Source: Hoeflea algicola (GTDB lineage: Bacteria > Pseudomonadota > Alphaproteobacteria > Rhizobiales > Rhizobiaceae). From it: a DNA stretch of 64,000 nt. The DNA lies in the NCBI RefSeq assembly GCF_026619415.1, contig NZ_JAOVZR010000001.1, forward strand, positions 3,394,501 to 3,458,500. The letters are read 5' to 3'. Positions 53,845 through 64,000 of the stretch are shown piece after piece. Position numbers and translations under genes: made by a program. The notes beneath the pieces are model-generated. The model had not been told where the DNA came from and made no database searches. It was given only the letters and a program-made list of their open reading frames with translations. Within the stretch, counting starts at the first letter, position 1. Each line of letters starts with the position of its first letter.

Positions 53845-54471
53845 CTAGATCTGGCTATAGAGCCGCACCAGTTCGGCCATTGCCGCATCACCATCTTCGG
53901 TCAGGCCGGCATGAACGCCCTTGCGGTCGGCCTCCGAGCGGTTCTGGCTCATCTTCCATTTGCCGGTCAATGTGTCGACCGTGATGTCGATGCCGACAAT
54001 CCCGCGCAATTGCGCCGCCACGTAAGCTTCCGGTGCATCATCGACCTTCCAGGGCTCGGCCCGGTTTGCCTCGTGCCGGTCGGTCAATTCGCCCACCTGT
54101 TGGCGCAGCCTGTCGCTGCCGGCCTCGATCCGCGCCGATCCACGGGCCTGCACCATGGCGTAGTTCCAGGTCGGAACCACCTTGCCGTGCTCGGATTTCG
54201 CGCGGTACCACGACGGCGTGATGTAGCTGTCGACGCCCTGGAACACCACCAGCACGCTGGCCCCGTCCTCAATATGGCGCCATTGCCCGTTGGCGCGGGA
54301 CATATGCGTGCGCAGCCGGGTGATGCCGTCATCGACGGAAACCAGAAACGGCAGCGGATTGGCTTGAAGGTCATCCGCGGACGATGAAATCAGCAGCCCC
54401 AGCGGATGCGCGGTAATCAGCGCCCGCATCACGTCCTCATCGGGTTCGGCAAAATGCGGCGGCTGGTACAT
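53845..54471 (-). CDS. FMN-binding negative transcriptional regulator, PaiB family
   Basis: 208 residues starting MYQPPHFAEPD, as in PaiB-type proteins. ITAHPLGLLIS, ANPLPFLV, LRTHMSRANGQWR and SYITPSWY are family marks of the flavin-binding split barrel. In Bacillus PaiB represses sporulation and protease genes; the role in rhizobia is unclear. Native composition. Its stop is 165 bp from the AT-rich kinase gene. The upstream isomerase gene ends 19 bp from its start. Confidence 0.87.
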   Translation of the reverse strand: MYQPPHFAEPDEDVMRALITAHPLGLLISSSADDLQANPLPFLVSVDDGITRLRTHMSRANGQWRHIEDGASVLVVFQGVDSYITPSWYRAKSEHGKVVPTWNYAMVQARGSARIEAGSDRLRQQVGELTDRHEANRAEPWKVDDAPEAYVAAQLRGIVGIDITVDTLTGKWKMSQNRSEADRKGVHAGLTEDGDAAMAELVRLYSQI

Positions 54472-54490
54472 GGCGTCTCCTCCCGAAGGT

Positions 54491-56559
<2,069 letters not shown>

Positions 56560-56708
56560 TCAGGGGCTGCGTCATCCGGCTTGCTTGAAAATAACAGTGA
56601 GAATGGCTTTGACAGGCGCGTTCAACATCATTATGGGGTCCGGACTCGCCGAAACGGGAAGACGTGCGCACCAGCGTACGCTTCCGGCTAGTTCATGAGG
56701 CTTCGACA

Positions 56709-57137
56709 GTGGCAAAACCGGAACTTGGAACAAAACGCGTTTGCCCCGAGACTGGGCGCAAATTCTATGATCTCAATCGAGATCCCATCGTATCGCCCTA
56801 TACGGGCAAGACATATCCGATCTCGTTTTTCGAGGAAACGGCCAAAACCGTAGCCGCGGCGAAAGAGGTTGAGGACGACAAAGAGGAAGAAGTCGCGGAA
56901 GTCGAAGAGGAAACGGCTGACGTGGAAATCGTGTCTCTTGAAGAGGCCGATGAGGGCACTGCAAAAACCAGCAAGTCCAGCAAATCCAGCGATCTTCCCG
57001 ATATCGACGCCGATGACGACGACGACGTTGACCTCGACGACGATGATGATGACACCTTCCTCGCCGACGACGATGATGATGACGACGACGATGTCGCCGA
57101 CATTATTGGCGTCAGCGATGACGACGACGATCAGTAA
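56709..57137 (+). CDS. FYDLN-acid family protein (TIGR02300)
   Basis: 142 residues. The N-terminus AKPELGTKRVCPETGRKFYDLNRDPIVSPYTGKTYP is the family signature. The remainder is extremely acidic with runs of Asp (DDDDDVDLDDDDDDTF). The start is GTG at 56709; a longer ATG frame upstream overlaps the promoter region. Found almost only in alphaproteobacteria, usually beside aroA and cmk as here. Function unknown; two CxxC-like Cys are not complete. Confidence 0.92.
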   Translation: MAKPELGTKRVCPETGRKFYDLNRDPIVSPYTGKTYPISFFEETAKTVAAAKEVEDDKEEEVAEVEEETADVEIVSLEEADEGTAKTSKSSKSSDLPDIDADDDDDVDLDDDDDDTFLADDDDDDDDDVADIIGVSDDDDDQ

Positions 57138-57308
57138 GCTGGCGTCTTTCGGCTCCAAAAGCCGGTTGATTGCGGAAACTGTCACCTAGAGTGATTTTTC
57201 GTCTTGATCTTGTGCGGCGGCAGACGTAAGAAGCCGCACCTGCCAGCCACGCGAATGCGGCTGGTTGTTCGTAAGGGGCCCGGTGGTATAGCCGTTCCCT
57301 TGCGTCCC

Positions 57309-57384
57309 GGGGCCATAGCTCAGCTGGGAGAGCGCCTGCATGGCATGCAGGAGGTCAGCGGTTCGATCCCGCTTGGCTCCACCA
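57309..57384 (+). tRNA. tRNA-Ala (anticodon GGC)
   Basis: 76 bases including CCA. Acceptor GGGGCCA pairs with TGGCTCC, D arm AGCTCAGCTGGGAGAGC, anticodon stem-loop CCTGC-ATGGCAT-GCAGG gives GGC, T arm GGTTCGATCC. The serine recombinase gene on the opposite strand ends inside it, marking it as the integration site of the right-hand element. Confidence 0.95.
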
Positions 57385-58918
57385 TCCTTCTTTCACCACC
57401 TGCAATCGATGCTAACACCTTGAATGGTAAGGTGGTTTTTGGTGTTCTAAGTCCATTATTTCGGCAATACGCCAAACGCTCAGAAAACGTCAATCTCAGC
57501 ACTAATTTTTGAAGAGCGGGATCGCCGGTTTGCCAGAGTTTCCAAGGGTTTGAGATGAAGTTCAGGGCGTGTTCTAACACATGCCCGATAGTGGTCTTTG
57601 GCATGGTGCCATTTTCGAGCTTATCTTGCGCCGCAAGCTTCTGCTGCTCCAGTGTCGCGATCTTTCTCTCATAGGCTTTGATCGCTGCCGGAGAGTCGCT
57701 TTCCACCAAGCGATCCAGAAAGCCATCAATCTGCGCTTCAATGGCGCTGATATCCTTTTGCAGCACCTGCCGCCACGATTTAGCCTGCGACAGCCGTTGC
57801 GCCCAAGCTCGCTCAATCATGACTTTTAGCAGCTCGACCAGTGACGGAATTGGCTGGAGGGTTTTCAGCAGTGATTCGAAGTCTCCTTCGATGGCTGAAC
57901 GGCGGATCGATTTGCCGTAGTGCCCACAGCCTTTGTGGTGGCACAGATAATAGGGATGGTGCTGCTTCTTGCCCTTTGACCAGCAAGCGGTCAGCGGTTG
58001 ACCGCATCCTGCACAAGCGACAAAGCCGCGCAGCGGGAAATCGATGGCGTTATCTTTACGTGCCGGTGCATAGGCACCGACCTTTAATCGCTCCTGGTTC
58101 TTGAGATAGGTCTGGTAGCTGATCAGCCCTTCATGCCGCCCTTTGCGAAGGCTGACATTCCAGTTCGGCGCTTCGACATATCCGGCATAGACGGGGCGTT
58201 CCAGCAGCTCCTTGACCCTTGAGCTATGCACCTCGCCTTTATGATCCTTCGGATAGAGCGGGTGTGCTTCAAGGAACCGTTGCAGCTCAACCTGGGACTG
58301 GAACCGTCCCGCAGCAAAGCCTTCCAGCGCCTCTTTGATGATGGAGGCGTGTGGTTCGTCCGGAACCAGTTGCTTGCCGCCATAGGATGATTTCGCGTAT
58401 CGGTAGCCTATGGGCGCTTTGAAGACCCATAAGCCCTGCTCTACGCGGGCTTTCATTTTCTGGACAACCTGCCGTCCGTTTTGTTCCCGTTCCAGCTCGC
58501 CTTGCGCCGCCAGCATGGTTTCGATGAACTTGCCTTCCGGCGTGTCTTCAAAGCGGAAGTTCAGGCATTCACGGGTTGCACCGCGCGCCGCCATAATGCG
58601 GCGGAGTTTCAGATGGAACTCGGTATCGCGCGCATAGCGCTTGAGGTCGTCGAAGATGACGATGTAATTTTCATGCGGCTTGGCATCGAGATACGCCAGC
58701 AACGCCACCATGCCCGGACGATTGATAAAATCACCGCCGCCCGACACATCATCGGGAAACACCGCATCCACAACGTAGCCGCGCTGCGCTGCGAATTCGC
58801 GGCAGCGGTGCTCCTGGCTTTCCAAGCCGCTTCCATCCGCAACCTGCCTCTTGGATGAGACGCGGCAGTAGATCACTGCCTTTTGCGGTTGAATGGCTTT
58901 GACGGATTGACGATTCAT
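57320..58918 (-). CDS. Large serine recombinase (integrase)
   Basis: 532 residues. Resolvase domain at the N-terminus (AVIYCRVSSKRQ with catalytic Ser21, then DLKRYARDTEFHLKLRRI), a recombinase domain (APIGYRYAKSSYGGKQLVPD), a zinc ribbon (CAGCGQPL, CHHKGCGHYG) and a long coiled coil. The last 21 residues (MVEPSGIEPLTSCMPC...) are encoded by the antisense of tRNA-Ala. Integrates the element at the tRNA-Ala 3' end. Its ATG overlaps the stop of the gene upstream. Confidence 0.93.
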   Translation of the reverse strand: MNRQSVKAIQPQKAVIYCRVSSKRQVADGSGLESQEHRCREFAAQRGYVVDAVFPDDVSGGGDFINRPGMVALLAYLDAKPHENYIVIFDDLKRYARDTEFHLKLRRIMAARGATRECLNFRFEDTPEGKFIETMLAAQGELEREQNGRQVVQKMKARVEQGLWVFKAPIGYRYAKSSYGGKQLVPDEPHASIIKEALEGFAAGRFQSQVELQRFLEAHPLYPKDHKGEVHSSRVKELLERPVYAGYVEAPNWNVSLRKGRHEGLISYQTYLKNQERLKVGAYAPARKDNAIDFPLRGFVACAGCGQPLTACWSKGKKQHHPYYLCHHKGCGHYGKSIRRSAIEGDFESLLKTLQPIPSLVELLKVMIERAWAQRLSQAKSWRQVLQKDISAIEAQIDGFLDRLVESDSPAAIKAYERKIATLEQQKLAAQDKLENGTMPKTTIGHVLEHALNFISNPWKLWQTGDPALQKLVLRLTFSERLAYCRNNGLRTPKTTLPFKVLASIAGGERRMVEPSGIEPLTSCMPCRRSPS

Positions 58919-59271
58919 GACTCCTCTCTTTCTGCCGGATGAGAGGGCGTCTCGTCGGCGCGGGGTTCTAAATTTGTTTGTGGAATATCTTTATCCAAGG
59001 ATAGCAGATCATCAGGAAGCCGGAGAGCAGAATTTGCATTTTGCTCACACCCTGTCTGGACCGGCGCAATGCCAAAACCCAGATCAACGAATGACACGGC
59101 AATCGACCAAAGGGTTTCGATAAACTCGCGCTTTTGATCATCGCTGAGGTCAGACTCATCCAGATAGGTGCCGTAAAACTCCCAATCGATGGACAGAGCC
59201 GGTGCGCAATCAGTCGGCGCACCGTCAGGCTGCAAGCCCTCATCAGAATAAGTATTGGTCTTGTCAGCCAT
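58915..59271 (-). CDS. Small acidic protein coupled to the serine recombinase
   Basis: 118 residues, acidic (LSIDWEFYGTYLDESDLSDDQKREFIETLWSIAVSFVDLGFG). The ATG at 59271 follows gaaggagac; its stop overlaps the recombinase start (ATGA). This gene pair is often seen with such recombinases. A role in controlling recombination direction is possible but not shown. Confidence 0.65.
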   Translation of the reverse strand: MADKTNTYSDEGLQPDGAPTDCAPALSIDWEFYGTYLDESDLSDDQKREFIETLWSIAVSFVDLGFGIAPVQTGCEQNANSALRLPDDLLSLDKDIPQTNLEPRADETPSHPAEREES

Positions 59272-59485
59272 TTTTTGTCTCCTTCTCCCGAACCACAAAT
59301 GGGTGGCGGGTTTGCTGCAATTCTCCTTTTCTGTCTTTCACCATGAAAGAACATATAGCGAACATACTAGGATATAAATCCTATTTCACCAAGAAGAATC
59401 TCTGTAACATTGTTGCGTTTTTCGAGTTTGTTCTTAGAACAACAGCGCAGAGACTGGACCGGCAACGACAAGGGTAATTGGGGTA

Positions 59486-60292
59486 ATGGGGATTGAGCCA
59501 AGCAAGGGGCGGGTTTTAGAACTTCCAAAAGCGACAAAGGAAGAGATCAAGGCGATCAGCCGCGTCGTGTCCGCAATTATGGCGGCGCGTGTGATGAGCT
59601 TTGAGAAGATATATGCTGCGGCTGTGGGGTCAATGGAAGGCTATGGACTTGAAGATAAGAGCAACCTTGGAAAAGGCTCAATAGCTCAATGGAAAGCCGC
59701 AAAATTCTACCGCTGGATTGTCGAGAACCATTTAGCGCTCGGCTGTCAGATCGCACCAGAAGTCTTTGACCCGTCCTTGTTGACACGATGGTCCGATTTG
59801 GTTCGCACAAAAGCGATTTATGGGTGTTTCACACACCGCATTGTCGGCGCGCTAGGATTGACCGAGCGCAGCAGCAAACAGCCCATCGCCGAACTCCCAA
59901 TCCGGTCAACAGATCAATTTTATTTCGAACTAGTGAGTAACCTGGATGGAATGGCGATCGCGCTTGAACAATCCAACGGGCAAATTTATCCGTTCTCGCT
60001 TCATGAGAACCAGGTTTCGCTTACTCTGCCGGTTAAGGTGGGATCGCAGTTCGTGCCTCGCCTACCGGGCACAGATAATGCGCCCGACCTATTGTCAGAC
60101 ACCGACGACCAAGGATTGCGTTGCTACTACATCCTGATTGCGACGCCCGAACTCATCGAAGAATGTTCCAAAGGTTTGAGTGAGGGGCACCCTATTTCCG
60201 CTGAGAAGCTTGACCAGATCGCCCTCGCCTTCAACGAGGCGAAACCTGGCAGCTTCGAGTTACACCGGCTCAATGTGGTATTCACGGCTTAG
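59486..60292 (+). CDS. Hypothetical protein (268 aa)
   Basis: Not recognised. Helical N-terminal half (KEEIKAISRVVSAIMAARVMSFEKIYAAAVGSMEGY), mixed second half. The ATG lies behind gggtaattggggta, a poor ribosome site. It overlaps the convergent metallopeptidase-like gene by 11 bp, so the two may be functionally linked, but they are on opposite strands. Confidence 0.55.
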   Translation: MGIEPSKGRVLELPKATKEEIKAISRVVSAIMAARVMSFEKIYAAAVGSMEGYGLEDKSNLGKGSIAQWKAAKFYRWIVENHLALGCQIAPEVFDPSLLTRWSDLVRTKAIYGCFTHRIVGALGLTERSSKQPIAELPIRSTDQFYFELVSNLDGMAIALEQSNGQIYPFSLHENQVSLTLPVKVGSQFVPRLPGTDNAPDLLSDTDDQGLRCYYILIATPELIEECSKGLSEGHPISAEKLDQIALAFNEAKPGSFELHRLNVVFTA

Positions 60293-61373
60293 TGGTCCTC
60301 ATATATCGAAGCCCCTTAAGTTCATCAGTTACACTCTGGCGACGACGCTCATCTAATTGAAACTGTTCCAGCCGATCTTCGTCCATCCAACCAGAACGAA
60401 GTCGGGTGTCTATTGATTTCAATTGGCTCATCGCTGAGTGGTTCATCAAGACATATTCCGACCTCGACCGACCAAGAGTCGCAGAGGCCCACTGATACAA
60501 ATATCGTAGGCGCATACTGGGGACGGGGTGGCTCTTGAACCCTGCGCCAGCGTTTTTTGGCCTTGTGGACGCGAGAAGCCAGAGCATTAAATATGCGGCA
60601 AACAAGATCAATTCCACGCGTTGATCTTCAGGTATGCCTTTGGAAAAAAATCCGAAGTCACACTCTCCGGATAATTCAATTCTTAGGCACGAGTCTAGTG
60701 CCGAAATATCGGCTTCCTGCTCCAGGTAATGCAGCAAAGACGGTTCTATCTTACCTTGCCCAGAAGAGCGTTGCGTCAGGTCTAATTCATAGATGCGCGA
60801 GTTCCGGAGTTTCTTATTTTCTGTCAGGTAATCGATGTGCCCAAGAAAACAGTGTGCAAACTCATGCAAAAGGACAAACCGGAACATGACGCATGAGACA
60901 TAAAGTGACAGGCGACGACGTTCCGGGTCTTCAGGAAGCTCAGGTAAATCCTCCGATATCATCCGAAACTCTTCGAGCTCATCACGGTGCTGTACTTGTT
61001 CCAAAATCGTCACAAGGAATTGACCACTGCCGTACTTACCTTGGTAAATGAAAGGCTGGCAAAAGCACAGATCGGCGTAATGAACAATTTTCTTGGCAAG
61101 CGAGTTCGATACGCCAACGAAGTGGTGCTCGCCGTTCCGTGCAGCAAATGCGTTGGGTTCGTCGTCGACCGTGATTCCCGGAGCTATTGAAAGGCCGCCC
61201 GGGTACCTCTCGCTTCTTAAAATCGGAAACTTTTCATGTAGCCCAATGAAGCTTCGCATAGACAGGTTTTCGATCCCATCATATTTTTTGTCCCAGGCGA
61301 GACACTCGAATCCAAGTGACTGGCGTGAATATCGTTCGAAGTGGTTTTGGTGATCGTCTGCAATGAGTTTCAA
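60282..61373 (-). CDS. Zinc metallopeptidase-like protein (HExxH)
   Basis: 363 residues. HEFAH at 170-174 (FVLLHEFAHCFLGH) followed by HYLEQEADISALDS at 215-228, where Glu218 or Glu220 and Asp222 could complete the site, as in M48/M78-like peptidases. A hydrophobic stretch (VELILFAAYLMLWLLAS) follows. No signal peptide, so cytoplasmic. ImmA/IrrE-type peptidases cleave repressors on mobile elements; a defence-linked protease is another option. Located 152 bp from the HerA gene, same strand. Confidence 0.65.
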   Translation of the reverse strand: MKLIADDHQNHFERYSRQSLGFECLAWDKKYDGIENLSMRSFIGLHEKFPILRSERYPGGLSIAPGITVDDEPNAFAARNGEHHFVGVSNSLAKKIVHYADLCFCQPFIYQGKYGSGQFLVTILEQVQHRDELEEFRMISEDLPELPEDPERRRLSLYVSCVMFRFVLLHEFAHCFLGHIDYLTENKKLRNSRIYELDLTQRSSGQGKIEPSLLHYLEQEADISALDSCLRIELSGECDFGFFSKGIPEDQRVELILFAAYLMLWLLASTRPKNAGAGFKSHPVPSMRLRYLYQWASATLGRSRSEYVLMNHSAMSQLKSIDTRLRSGWMDEDRLEQFQLDERRRQSVTDELKGLRYMRTTKP

Positions 61374-61525
61374 GATGGATCTCTTGATGGAAACAACAAA
61401 GAATCAGTCCTTGATAAAAAAGATACGCAAGATGTGTGCTGTATAACAGCACCATCATGGCAAGGGGGTCGCTGCGCACCCCCGTTGCATCCCCCGAGCC
61501 GTGACGCATTTCCGGCATTGAGCCT

Positions 61526-63355
61526 TCATCCGCCATCGAAACGTTCCGCCGTTTCATCACTGGTCAGGGCAGTGTCCCCGACACCCAGACCAAGGTCGTT
61601 CCGCCCTTTGGAACCCGACCCCTCCGGCGGATCAATTTCTGCCAATTTAATGCCGTCACCCGCTTTCCGATTCCGCCAGTAGTCGTTGTAGTCTGGACCC
61701 CGAGAATCTGGAGGACTGCTGGGTTCATGTATGTTGATTGGCATTGGCGCAGGCAAATCTGGTCCTACTATGATTGCCTCTCCTGGTGCCAGGGTTGGGA
61801 TAAACATCGCTGCATTCTTATCCAGATCACCGCAGGCACGTTCCACAGCATTTCGGTCTTCGTCGTTAGTCAGCCGATGGACGATGAGAGTTCCAAGCTG
61901 ACTTAACACGTCAGGAGGAATGTCCCTGGGTCGCTGGGTCGCCATCAGTGATGTTAAGCCGTATTTCCGCCCTTCTTTGGCAATTACTCCGAACGCTTCA
62001 AGCCTGACACTCGCGTACTCATCGCCGATGGTTCGTCCTAAGAACTGATGCGCCTCATCAAGAGCCGCTATCACAGGCTTTGAGCGAAAGACACCGCTCC
62101 TAGCTTCGCCAAGCAAATACCGACCAATAACATTGAGAAGTATCTCTCTCGTATTGTGCTCAAAATGCACACCCTTAAATGATAACCGGATGATGTCATC
62201 ATCCTCTTTTTCGAAAAAATCTGTAAGTACATCAACGAGAGACTGTCCCTCTTTATCAAAAAGGCAAGATAGTTGTGGGGAGCTGACATGTGTTCGAATT
62301 CGAGCGATAAGAGTCTCGCAATGAGCCAACGATGCATCTGAGCCACCCCAGTTCTGGAAATTCGCCCCTGGACCGTTTGACCAAACGCATTCGTTGGAAA
62401 CCTGTTCGGCAAGTGCTCCAATGTTAAAATCGCATAAAGGCGAGTTTATCAGCTCTTTCTGCTCCTCCAGTGCTGCAAAAAAAGGCGCGCGTGGTTGTCC
62501 AGCCTTCAACACCGCCCCGCCCGGTGTGCGACTGATACCCGCAGGCATTTTGCCGCGATAAATGCGTACCAATTTCAACGACCTTATGGCTTCTCGGAGC
62601 TTTGGACCTTGAGACTGCCCTGAGGGACGGAAGAGCGTGAAGAGGTCGTCTTCCGTCATCTGCGTGTAGGGAAAATGGACCCGCTGCGTTTTCTCTTCAC
62701 CCGATTGGAACGCATAATGGCGGCTAACGGATGACAATTCTGAAAATTCGCCAGTCGGATCAAAAAGTATGCATTTTCCACCGACCTTCTTAATCTCATC
62801 CAGTAAATGTGAAATTGTCCAACTCTTTCCCCCTCCTGTCGCGCCGAAAACACCACAATGTCGCCCGAAGAGAGTTTCCGGAGGCAACTTGAGATGCACT
62901 CCATTCCCCATACTGAGCGTCCCTAGATCAATTGTGATCTGATCGTCTTTTGCCAATGCGTTAGATGCGAGCTCTCCGAAAACGTCAGGTTGCGCGAGAT
63001 ACACCGAATCTCCCACACGAGGATGAGCGCGAAGACCGCGGACAAGCTTCCTCTTGCGCTGGTCGACGGAGGCAAGTAACTGAATGCGGCCGATAGGGTG
63101 CGGTTCTGGGGAAGCCCCCATCGCGGGCTCCACTGTTAATCTCTCCGCGTCAGGTAACTTTACTTCAGTTATTCTCCCCAGAAGCTTCACGCTCTCGCAA
63201 TCAACAAATACGAAATCCCCGACTGCTCCGCGCGCCATGGACCGTGTTTCAGGTCGTGCAGTGGCATGAGGAAGATTAGCTTGTGCAGATGACGCCGTGA
63301 CAGCGGTGATGGTACCCACATAGCGGAGTGAATCGACCAAACTAGGAGCAGACAT
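61526..63355 (-). CDS. HerA-type ATPase of a SIR2-HerA defence pair
   Basis: 609 residues. An N-terminal HAS-barrel-like part (about 1-110) precedes Walker A GVFGATGGGKSWT (169-180). The Walker B acid pair is ALDEAHQFLG, and late MATQRPRDIPPDVLSQLGT is typical of HerA/VirB4-like motors. The start overlaps the SIR2 stop (TGATG). Known SIR2-HerA systems form a complex that depletes NAD+ on phage infection. Confidence 0.88.
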   Translation of the reverse strand: MSAPSLVDSLRYVGTITAVTASSAQANLPHATARPETRSMARGAVGDFVFVDCESVKLLGRITEVKLPDAERLTVEPAMGASPEPHPIGRIQLLASVDQRKRKLVRGLRAHPRVGDSVYLAQPDVFGELASNALAKDDQITIDLGTLSMGNGVHLKLPPETLFGRHCGVFGATGGGKSWTISHLLDEIKKVGGKCILFDPTGEFSELSSVSRHYAFQSGEEKTQRVHFPYTQMTEDDLFTLFRPSGQSQGPKLREAIRSLKLVRIYRGKMPAGISRTPGGAVLKAGQPRAPFFAALEEQKELINSPLCDFNIGALAEQVSNECVWSNGPGANFQNWGGSDASLAHCETLIARIRTHVSSPQLSCLFDKEGQSLVDVLTDFFEKEDDDIIRLSFKGVHFEHNTREILLNVIGRYLLGEARSGVFRSKPVIAALDEAHQFLGRTIGDEYASVRLEAFGVIAKEGRKYGLTSLMATQRPRDIPPDVLSQLGTLIVHRLTNDEDRNAVERACGDLDKNAAMFIPTLAPGEAIIVGPDLPAPMPINIHEPSSPPDSRGPDYNDYWRNRKAGDGIKLAEIDPPEGSGSKGRNDLGLGVGDTALTSDETAERFDGG

Positions 63356-64000
63356 CAGTGCCCTCCACCGGAAGGCTCATGAAGTACCCTTATTCGGTCG
63401 GCGTGCCGCTCGCGCTCTGTCTGCGCGACAAGATCAGGAAGCGCCTGCGCAAGATCGTCGAAACGACCGTTCATCAGCGTAATCCGTTGATCGCCAATAT
63501 CACACAAGCGTTTCAATTTACTGAAATAAGTGCTGGATTTCGGTTGCGCAGCAGCCTCTGTTGACAGCGAATGTTCAGCCTTTTCTAGCTCTTCATCTGC
63601 AAGGAAAGCCACGTCGCACACAACCAAACGAAGCGACATGTTAGCTTCAATTGCCGCAAATATGGGCCTCGTAATATGATCATCATTGAAGCCAAAACCA
63701 GATATTATTAGCGTAGTGTCCGGGGCGCGCATTTCATTTTGCAAAGCGGACATCATATCGAGATATGGAGATTCAAAGGCTTCCTGATATTTGCTATCTC
63801 GAGGATAAATTAGTGTAGCTCTCCCATCCATAGGGTCTTTTGAGCGGATCAGATCCATGCCATTGCGACGCCAATCAATGGAGCCATGCAGCTTATGTAG
63901 ATGGAAGACATTCTCGATGTAATCGGGTCCGTCGGTGCCGACTTCACGGCGAACAATATCATGCGCAAAATGACCACGATCATACACCTGGGGCATTGTG
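63355..64000 (-). CDS. SIR2-family NADase, C-terminal part (partial)
   Basis: At least 214 residues; the start lies beyond the window. HLHKLHGSIDWRR and LIISGFGFNDDHITRPIFAAIEA are typical of SIR2-like defence proteins. Overlaps the HerA gene by one base. The N-terminal NAD-binding part cannot be seen, so activity cannot be judged. Confidence 0.85.
   Translation of the reverse strand, partial: TMPQVYDRGHFAHDIVRREVGTDGPDYIENVFHLHKLHGSIDWRRNGMDLIRSKDPMDGRATLIYPRDSKYQEAFESPYLDMMSALQNEMRAPDTTLIISGFGFNDDHITRPIFAAIEANMSLRLVVCDVAFLADEELEKAEHSLSTEAAAQPKSSTYFSKLKRLCDIGDQRITLMNGRFDDLAQALPDLVAQTERERHADRIRVLHEPSGGGH

Larger units (their letters stand above)
57320..64000. mobile_element. Left part of an integrated element in tRNA-Ala (runs off the window)
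   Basis: Starts at the tRNA-Ala 3' half with the serine recombinase and carries a small companion gene, two convergent unknown/peptidase genes and the SIR2-HerA pair. The right att site is outside the window, so the size is unknown. Confidence 0.8.

Overview
The window looks like an alphaproteobacterial chromosome of the Hyphomicrobiales (Rhizobium/Agrobacterium/Hoeflea-like). The evidence is a rhizobial-type flagellin, a class II EPSP synthase in the order FYDLN-acid gene / aroA / cmk / rpsA, an IstA/IstB element, IS66 elements and generally high G+C. The genus cannot be fixed from the sequence alone.

Layout. 1-6900: a catabolic operon with a polyamine-type ABC transporter, a carbon-nitrogen hydrolase, an enolase-superfamily enzyme and a class III aminotransferase. 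7378-14086: two different IS66-family insertions around a LuxR-type regulator, then a flagellin gene. 14135-45231: a genomic island of about 31 kb, bounded by a 20-bp direct repeat of the 3' end of tRNA-Ser(GGA). Its tyrosine integrase lies just inside the tRNA. 45302-57137: core chromosome (membrane protein, cysteine-less MsrA homologue, BMP-family binding protein, RNase D-like protein, rpsA, cmk, aroA, FYDLN-acid protein), interrupted by an AT-rich foreign patch at about 51.9-53.8 kb. 57309 to the end: tRNA-Ala(GGC) carrying a second integrated element. This has a large serine recombinase, a metallopeptidase-like gene and a SIR2-HerA pair, and runs off the right edge.

The tRNA-Ser island has four parts. 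First, an IS21 element. Second, a cluster of small exported or membrane proteins and a lipoprotein around a response regulator/hybrid kinase pair; three of the exported-protein genes share a repeated promoter-proximal motif. Third, a four-gene minus-strand operon: PD-(D/E)xK-like protein, small unknown, AAA+ ATPase and M41-type peptidase. The last two look like an FtsH split inside the AAA lid, and the operon is followed by a precise 21-bp tandem repeat array. Fourth, a short catabolic remnant (SDR, acetoacetate decarboxylase-like protein, NitT/TauT-type binding protein) and a DUF3102-like gene beside the integrase. A 17-bp palindrome occurs near both island ends and upstream of the split-FtsH operon.

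The best candidates for undescribed systems are (a) the translationally coupled pair at 52304-53679, a dCTP-deaminase/dUTPase-fold protein with a membrane segment plus a deoxynucleoside kinase, which sits in AT-rich DNA that also appears to have replaced the 5' part of cmk; and (b) the split-FtsH/PD-(D/E)xK operon. SIR2-HerA at the right edge is a known antiphage type. All functional statements rest on reading motifs by eye; no database search was possible.
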